This document shows positions 6,652 to 10,540 of a stretch of DNA of 10,540 nucleotides, piece after piece. The stretch's first letter is position 1. Each line of letters opens with the position of its first letter. The position numbers were made by a program, and so were the translations under genes. The DNA is from Syntrophobacterales bacterium. GTDB lineage: Bacteria; Desulfobacterota; Syntrophorhabdia; Syntrophorhabdales; WCHB1-27. The notes beneath the pieces are model-generated. The model was not told where the DNA came from and did no database searches. It worked only from the letters and a program-made list of their open reading frames with translations. The stretch covers positions 1 to 10,540 of the forward strand of contig JADGQN010000131.1 of the NCBI GenBank assembly GCA_017881765.1, given 5' to 3'.

Positions 6652-8571
6652 TCACAATGGCCCCATTGCCCTCAGCTCAGCCGGCCCTTCTGTTTTCGTC
6701 TTAAGAACTTGTCTGAATACGAGTATTGCCAGAAGCAATGTGCCGACGCCTGCGGAGATGTAGCTGGGATAGACCAGCGCAAAGCCTCCGACCAGGAAGA
6801 GGAGACGCTCCGGCCACCCTACCGATCTGAAGAGATATCCGTGGAATGTCACTGCCATACAGCTCAATCCAACAAAGGCGGTCGCGACCCTGAGGACTAT
6901 CATTGCCGGCGAACCCATGAGCAACAGCTCATTTGTGTAAACGTAGAGGTAGGGCACAAGAAAGCTGGGCAATGAATAGAGGAATGTGCGGTTCGTGGTT
7001 TTAACCGGGTCGGTTCCTGCCAATCCTGCCGCGGCAAAGGAAACGGGTGCTACAGGAGGACTGATGCTCCCGAGTACGCCGAAGAAAAAGACGAAAAGAT
7101 GCGCCGCCATCGGCGTTACGCCCGCCTTGACCAGTGCCGGGGCTGCCAGGACGGCAAGGATAAGGTAACAGGTGACCGGCGGCAAAGGCAGGCCGAGGAT
7201 CAGGGAAGCAATCATGGTGAGGAAGAGGAGGAGGAGCACGTTACCTCCCGCGACCATGAGCAGCACGTTGGAGAAGCGCATGCCTATGCCTGTAAAATCG
7301 ATGGTGCCGGTAATTATTCCCGCGGAGGCGCAGCATATGGCAACAATGAGACTTGCCTTGGCCCCCTTCTCCATGGCGGTGAATATCTTCTTCGGCGTCA
7401 TGATAGTTTCCTTACGTACCATGCTGATGACTATGCAGGATATGATTGCCCAAAAGCCTGCTTTTGACGTGGAAAAACCCATTTTGACGATACCCAGGAT
7501 CAGCACGAGAATCGGTATGATCATATAGCCGCGGCTCATCACAACATTCATGAACCGGGGAATTTGCTCCTTGGGGAAACCCCGCAGCCCGTATTTGGCG
7601 GCCTGAAGCTCGATGATCATGTAAACGGACACATAGAAGAGGAGGCCTGGAATAAGCGCGGCCTTGCAGACATCCCAGTAGGTACCGCCGATCATTTCAG
7701 GTATGATAAAGGCCGTCGCGCCCATGACGGGAGGTACGAGCATGCCTCCCGTAGATGCCAGAGCTTCGATGGTAGCCGCAACAATAGGCTGATACCCCGC
7801 TCGTTTCATGAGCGGGATGGTAACGACACCAGCGGCTGTCACGCTTGCCACCTGACTTCCCGTGATCATACCGAACATGCAACTCCCCATGATGGCAGCC
7901 TTTGCGGGTCCTCCCCGAAACCTTCCGAAGAGTGAGAGCCCAACGTCGATAAAAAGCGGTCCGGCGCCCGACACGGTGAGAAAAGAGCCGAAAATAATGA
8001 ACACGATAATGACGGTGGAGGAGACACCTAACGGCGACCCGAGAATGGCCTCAGTGCTGAAGAATATATAGTTGATGATCTCTTCAAAGCCGAAGCCCGA
8101 ATGGGCGATTACTTTCGGCAGGTGGGCGCCCACACCAAGGTAGAGGAAACAGAATAGACAGATGATCACTACGGACCAGCCAATTACGCGCCGCGTGGCC
8201 TCGAGCAGGAGCAGGATGGCGACCAGACTGCAAGCGGAATCTAAAAAGTTGGGCTCCCCCGCGCGATAGCTCAGCGCTTCATACTCGATGAAGACGTATA
8301 CCCCGATGAAGATAGAGAGCCCGACGAGAGCGATATCGAGTATCGAGAGGGGACGGTATTCATCCGAGACCTTCGTGTCCTGCGACTCGTCGGTCTTGGT
8401 TCTCAGCGGGAACATGAGGAAGATGAGGGCCAGAGCGAATGAGAGGTGCACGGTACGCTGCTGGACCCCAGGTAAAGGCCTGACCCCCGCTGTCAGTATG
8501 TGGAAGAGAGCCATGCCCACGGCAATTACCGCAATGAGAACGCGACGGGTGGTTAAGGACGGACCTTTCAT
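6652..8571 (-). CDS. TRAP transporter fused permease (4TM/12TM, DctQM-like)
   Basis: This 639-residue inner-membrane protein fuses the small DctQ-like and large DctM-like subunits of a TRAP transporter, the form that works with TAXI binding proteins. An N-terminal hydrophobic part (residues ~10-150) contains about four segments. A DctM domain (~155-550) follows, with the motif GSQVASVTAAGVVTIPLM at 238-255 and its pseudo-repeat LPLPPVTCYL...GSISPPVAPVSFAAAGLAGT (461-520), the regions that bind Na+ and substrate in characterised TRAP permeases. Extra C-terminal membrane segments run to ~620. Transport should be driven by a sodium or proton gradient. The ATG at 8571 has AGGTGAG (8581-8575) three nt upstream. 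It is 37 bp downstream of the TAXI gene in one operon. The substrate is not readable from sequence. Confidence 0.92.
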   Translation of the reverse strand: MKGPSLTTRRVLIAVIAVGMALFHILTAGVRPLPGVQQRTVHLSFALALIFLMFPLRTKTDESQDTKVSDEYRPLSILDIALVGLSIFIGVYVFIEYEALSYRAGEPNFLDSACSLVAILLLLEATRRVIGWSVVIICLFCFLYLGVGAHLPKVIAHSGFGFEEIINYIFFSTEAILGSPLGVSSTVIIVFIIFGSFLTVSGAGPLFIDVGLSLFGRFRGGPAKAAIMGSCMFGMITGSQVASVTAAGVVTIPLMKRAGYQPIVAATIEALASTGGMLVPPVMGATAFIIPEMIGGTYWDVCKAALIPGLLFYVSVYMIIELQAAKYGLRGFPKEQIPRFMNVVMSRGYMIIPILVLILGIVKMGFSTSKAGFWAIISCIVISMVRKETIMTPKKIFTAMEKGAKASLIVAICCASAGIITGTIDFTGIGMRFSNVLLMVAGGNVLLLLFLTMIASLILGLPLPPVTCYLILAVLAAPALVKAGVTPMAAHLFVFFFGVLGSISPPVAPVSFAAAGLAGTDPVKTTNRTFLYSLPSFLVPYLYVYTNELLLMGSPAMIVLRVATAFVGLSCMAVTFHGYLFRSVGWPERLLFLVGGFALVYPSYISAGVGTLLLAILVFRQVLKTKTEGPAELRAMGPL

Positions 8572-8608
8572 TATCTCACCTTTCCTGCACTCCGCGGGTC
8601 TGCTGCTT

Positions 8609-9598
8609 CTATTTCTTCAGGGCGCCGATCTCTTTCAGGTACTTCTCTGCGCCCGGATGGAAGGGAATCGAAGAAGGTTTCGCCAGGGTTTCCAGTACAA
8701 ATTCTTTTTGCGCAGCTTTGTGGATACTGTATATATCCTCCCTGTGCTCGTAAAGGTTCTTCAGGAAGGTGTAAACCATCTCCGTGCTGACGCCGGCGTG
8801 AGTCCACAAGGTTGTTGTAAAGCCGTAGATCGGCGTGTCGTTCTCAAGACCTTTGTATGATTTTGCCTTGATGAGCGCACGGTAATAGTAGGGGTGTGCT
8901 GACGTTACCTTTTGGAGTATCTTTTCGTCCACAGGCACGATCCGGACATCGTGCTGGAGCGAGAGTTCCGTGTACGAGGGCATCGGGTAAGAGCCGCCGA
9001 GGAAGCCACCATCGAGACTCCCGTTCTGTATGCCCTCAACAACTTCCTTGTAATTGTATAAAACAACCTTAAAATCGGTCCTCTTGATTCCGTACTGTTC
9101 GAAGAAGAAGAAGGCACTGTTGGAGATGGTACTGCCTGCGCTGCCAACGCCGATCCGTTTGCCTTTCACGTCCGCATAAGACTTGATCGGTGAGTTGGCG
9201 GGAACGACAAAATAGATATCCGAACTGTTCACGTACGCCACTTCCCTAAGAGCCGTAAAGGGTTTGCCTCCATATTCTCCCTCGCCTTTAAAAGCTCGAG
9301 GCGCGTCCGGCGTGGCAAAAAGGGCGAAGGCCGGTCTTTTCTGGGCCTCTTTCTGCCTCAGACGCCTGACCATCTCCATGGTGCCGGTGGTCGCCTCATG
9401 AACATAGTTTGCCTCCGGCAGGTATTTGTTGGAGACAGTTGCAAAGCCGGCCCCCAACACGTAGACAACTCCTCCCGCAGGAGGAGTGTAGATGGGTATC
9501 AGATCCGTGGCGGCGTGAACGGGCGGAGCCGCCCATAACAATGTAAGAATAAGTACTACTATGCCCAACACCGTAACTTTGCAGTTGCTGTAATTCAT
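8609..9598 (-). CDS. TAXI family TRAP transporter solute-binding protein
   Basis: This is a 329-residue periplasmic binding protein. Residues 1-29 form a Sec signal peptide (positively charged start, hydrophobic VLGIVVLILTLLWAAPPVHA, likely cut after VHA). The TAXI-family core shows GSAGSTISNSA near 152-162 after DVKGKRIG, the DGGFLGGSYP segment at 196-205, and the family end IPFHPGAEKYLKEIGA. It delivers its ligand to the fused permease encoded next. I chose ATG 9598 because it has GGGAGAGGTGG 4-5 nt upstream and starts exactly at the signal peptide. A TTG at 9634 in frame would add 12 charged residues before the signal and is unlikely. Characterised TAXI proteins bind dicarboxylates or glutamate-like acids, so an organic acid is likely. 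Confidence 0.92.
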   Translation of the reverse strand: MNYSNCKVTVLGIVVLILTLLWAAPPVHAATDLIPIYTPPAGGVVYVLGAGFATVSNKYLPEANYVHEATTGTMEMVRRLRQKEAQKRPAFALFATPDAPRAFKGEGEYGGKPFTALREVAYVNSSDIYFVVPANSPIKSYADVKGKRIGVGSAGSTISNSAFFFFEQYGIKRTDFKVVLYNYKEVVEGIQNGSLDGGFLGGSYPMPSYTELSLQHDVRIVPVDEKILQKVTSAHPYYYRALIKAKSYKGLENDTPIYGFTTTLWTHAGVSTEMVYTFLKNLYEHREDIYSIHKAAQKEFVLETLAKPSSIPFHPGAEKYLKEIGALKK

Positions 9599-9674
9599 AT
9601 TCCACCTCTCCCTTGTGTATTTTGGCAGGCGCAAGTCTTCAAAAATTGACGGCGGCTTGCGTTACTTGTTTCGT

Positions 9675-9823
9675 TTACCCTTCAAGTCCTGCGAGCAGGG
9701 TCTCGTTATCGCCCTCAGGGCTCACCGTCGATATCCAATCCATCCTATGGGTCGGGGTACGACGCATGACTTGAAGGGGCTGCGGGAAAGACCGTGGTCA
9801 TTCTTTTCAGTGTCATAAAACAT
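9675..9823 (-). pseudogene. Flavin reductase-like N-terminal remnant, frameshifted and truncated
   Basis: With one frame correction the minus strand reads MFYDTEKNDHGLSRSPFK then SCVVPRPIGW and ISTVSPEGDNETLLAGLEG, stop. The PFKxxVxPRPIGWISTxxxEG string is the start of the flavin reductase-like FMN-binding split-barrel family (usually ~170-200 residues, continuing with NLAPYSFF-type sequence). A 5-bp tandem duplication, TGGAT TGGAT (plus strand 9733-9742), breaks the frame at Trp28, giving a real 33-codon ORF ending at 9722. The remaining ~150 residues are gone. A strong ribosome site, GGAGGAG (9834-9828), still precedes ATG 9823. It lies between the TRAP operon promoter and the TAXI gene, so it may persist as a leader ORF. 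Intact ancestors would have been FMN-dependent reductases or decarboxylase-like enzymes. Confidence 0.65.
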
Positions 9824-9833
9824 ATTTCTCCTC

Positions 9834-9902
9834 CTCGCGATTCGCGAGCGTTACGCTGCTACTCATCGGCCGAAGTGAGACCACCCTATCGTTCTCGCTT
9901 CG
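9834..9902 (-). promoter_or_regulatory. Structured 5' leader of the TRAP operon
   Basis: Two stem-loops lie between the predicted promoter and the remnant ORF. One has arms CGAAGTGAGA (9871-9880) and TCTCGCTTCG (9893-9902), nine of ten pairs on the minus-strand RNA, with a 12-nt loop. The second is CTCGCG (9834-9839) with CGCGAG (9843-9848) around ATT, directly against the GGAGGAG ribosome site. The second could occlude ribosome binding. No known riboswitch consensus was recognised. Confidence 0.4.
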
Positions 9903-9937
9903 TTATGGTCCTGATGTCACTTATGTTTCACCATAAC
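9902..9937. promoter_or_regulatory. Operator-like inverted repeat over the -10 region
   Basis: GTTATGGT at 9902-9909 and ACCATAAC at 9930-9937 are perfect 8-bp inverted repeats with a 20-bp spacer. The upstream arm covers the proposed -10 hexamer, and the other arm falls just past the expected start site. A dimeric repressor bound here would block initiation. No regulator gene is present in the window. Confidence 0.4.
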
Positions 9938-9959
9938 AGGAGGTCAGCGGGTTTGTCAA
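9930..9959 (-). promoter_or_regulatory. Sigma-70-type promoter for the TRAP operon
   Basis: On the minus strand TTGACA (9959-9954, perfect -35) is followed by 18 nt and TATGGT (9935-9930, four of six matches to TATAAT). Transcription would begin near 9923 and give a leader of about 325 nt before the TAXI start codon. This is the best promoter match in the ~800-bp non-coding block upstream of the operon. Confidence 0.5.
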
Positions 9960-10003
9960 CGTTGCTATTTCGGTTCACGATCATCGGACGTTCAGGTCCG
10001 TGA

Positions 10004-10184
10004 ATGCCCCTCTAATTCCTACAGGGTAGCCATCAATTTTTTCTATCGGTATGTTGAGCTTGCTTTGCAACCCAACAGGTACGCGATGACTGAAACATTC
10101 ACTATGGAATGAGGCGCGGCTGCCTGCCTGTATTTTGCACGGTGCATAAAGAGGCACTCCAGTAAAAGGTCGTTGTACTCCGTA
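10004..10184. other. Non-coding stretch upstream of the TRAP promoter
   Basis: There is no convincing gene in these ~180 bp. Two overlapping minus-strand frames of about 50-60 codons are open, but neither has a ribosome binding site and one begins inside repeat copy B. A small palindrome TGCACGGTGCA is at 10136-10146. I see no promoter or terminator. Confidence 0.5.
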
Positions 10185-10314
10185 TTACACCAATTCACTT
10201 TCAAGCGTATACCTTCGTTGTCGCTGCGTCGCTCTCCTCGACGTACTTATAGTACGCCTCCGTCGGCTCCTCGCTGCCGCCTCGGTCTCCATCTTGAATG
10301 CAAATTGGTATAAG
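10185..10314 (-). repeat. Dispersed ~125-bp palindromic repeat, copy B
   Basis: This is the reverse-orientation copy of the unit at 6420-6547. On the minus strand it begins CTTATACCAATTTGCATTCA and ends GAATTGGTGTAA, so its ends are imperfect inverted repeats of each other. The central part differs from copy A at only a few positions, while the tips have drifted in a partly compensatory way (CCGATT/AATCGG in A, CCAATT/AATTGG in B), which keeps end pairing. That pattern suggests selection on, or copying through, the folded structure. Confidence 0.8.
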
Positions 10315-10404
10315 AAGTAGTCAGTAAGGACGTCGTGTACTACAATTTTATGACAATTTCGTCTGACGGATTCTGGTTACGACTGATAAAAGCCCTGATA
10401 AGAT

Positions 10405-10480
10405 TGGTGGAGCTGAAGGGTATCGAACCCTCGGCCTCATGACTGCCAGTCATGCGCTCTCCCAGCTGAGCTACAGCCCC
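10405..10480 (-). tRNA. tRNA-Ala (anticodon GGC)
   Basis: On the minus strand the 76-nt gene starts GGGGCTG and ends CAGCTCC-A-CCA with the CCA encoded. The acceptor stem contains the G3:U70 pair, the alanine identity element. The D-arm is GCTC...GAGC, the anticodon stem CATGA/TCATG with loop CTGGCAG gives anticodon GGC (reads GCC and GCU), and the T-arm has the GGTTCGAT-type loop with GAGGG/CCCTT pairing. All arms close. No terminator is obvious downstream of its 3' end and no other tRNA is within the window. Confidence 0.95.
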
Positions 10481-10496
10481 ACTCGGTTATCACGGA

Positions 10497-10534
10497 CCTG
10501 AACGATAATTCTCGCGATCCTATTTTCGTTCAGG
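10497..10534. repeat. 9-bp inverted repeat upstream of tRNA-Ala
   Basis: CCTGAACGA (10497-10505) and TCGTTCAGG (10526-10534) are exact inverted complements with a 20-bp spacer containing CTCGCGA. The first arm overlaps the right copy of the 15-bp inverted repeat, so the word CGTTCAGG occurs three times near the tRNA. It lies where the tRNA promoter should be and could be a stem-loop between tandem RNA genes or a protein site. Confidence 0.4.
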
Positions 10535-10540
10535 AACTAT

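Larger units (their letters stand above)
9989..10504. repeat. 15-bp inverted repeat pair spanning tRNA-Ala and repeat copy B
   Basis: CGTTCAGGTCCGTGA (9989-10003) and its exact reverse complement TCACGGACCTGAACG (10490-10504) lie about 500 bp apart. They enclose repeat copy B and the tRNA-Ala gene. The left copy is next to the TRAP promoter, the right copy ten bp upstream of the tRNA 5' end. Whether they are ends of an element or two copies of a regulatory or repetitive word cannot be told from one locus. Confidence 0.5.

Noticed and set aside
6377..6763. A 128-codon plus-strand frame across repeat copy A and the end of the TRAP gene
   Set aside because: It is made of repeat sequence plus antisense to the TRAP permease C-terminus and has no ribosome binding site.
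9981..10250. Two overlapping minus-strand frames upstream of the TRAP promoter (about 58 and 53 codons)
   Set aside because: The peptides look vaguely protein-like, but neither frame has a ribosome binding site, one runs out of the dispersed repeat, and they overlap each other. I recognise no family.
10405..10480. Phage or island attachment site at the 3' end of tRNA-Ala
   Set aside because: No integrase gene and no duplicate of the tRNA 3' end were found in the window.

Overview
The window looks like a chromosomal stretch of an anaerobic, moderately GC-rich bacterium. The best guess is a Desulfobacterota (deltaproteobacterial) lineage of the syntrophic or sulfate-reducing type. This rests on gene content: a LivHMGF-type ABC importer, an AprA/AprB-like flavoprotein and ferredoxin pair, and a TAXI-type TRAP transporter, together with abundant intergenic palindromic repeats. 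No marker gene is present, so the taxonomic guess is soft.

Layout. Positions 2-55 are the last codons of an upstream gene. Positions 124-3492 are a compact plus-strand operon, livH-livM-livG-livF, with overlapping or abutting genes, encoding the two permeases and two ATPases of a branched-chain-amino-acid-type (HAAT) importer. Its binding protein is not in the window unless the 5' fragment belongs to it. After a 194-bp gap holding a dyad and a palindromic repeat, 3687-5675 encodes a 662-residue FAD flavoprotein of the fumarate reductase/APS reductase alpha superfamily. A 2x[4Fe-4S] ferredoxin follows at 5897-6241. The two are split by a MITE-like insertion (5715-5868) with 13-bp terminal inverted repeats and 10-bp flanking direct repeats.

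The convergent half is minus-strand. A promoter near 9959-9930 is followed by a structured leader, a frameshifted and truncated flavin-reductase remnant (9675-9823), a TAXI solute-binding protein (8609-9598) and a fused TRAP permease (6652-8571). Two inverted copies of a ~125-bp dispersed palindromic repeat bracket this block (6420-6547 and 10185-10314). A tRNA-Ala(GGC) gene at 10405-10480 (minus) closes the window, with repeated CGTTCAGG motifs around it.

How it may work together (inference): two unrelated uptake systems for small organic acids or amino-acid-like compounds flank a cytoplasmic two-subunit flavin/iron-sulfur oxidoreductase that could reduce or oxidise an imported compound. The conserved APS-reductase substrate motif does not appear to be kept, so sulfate respiration is not the likely role.
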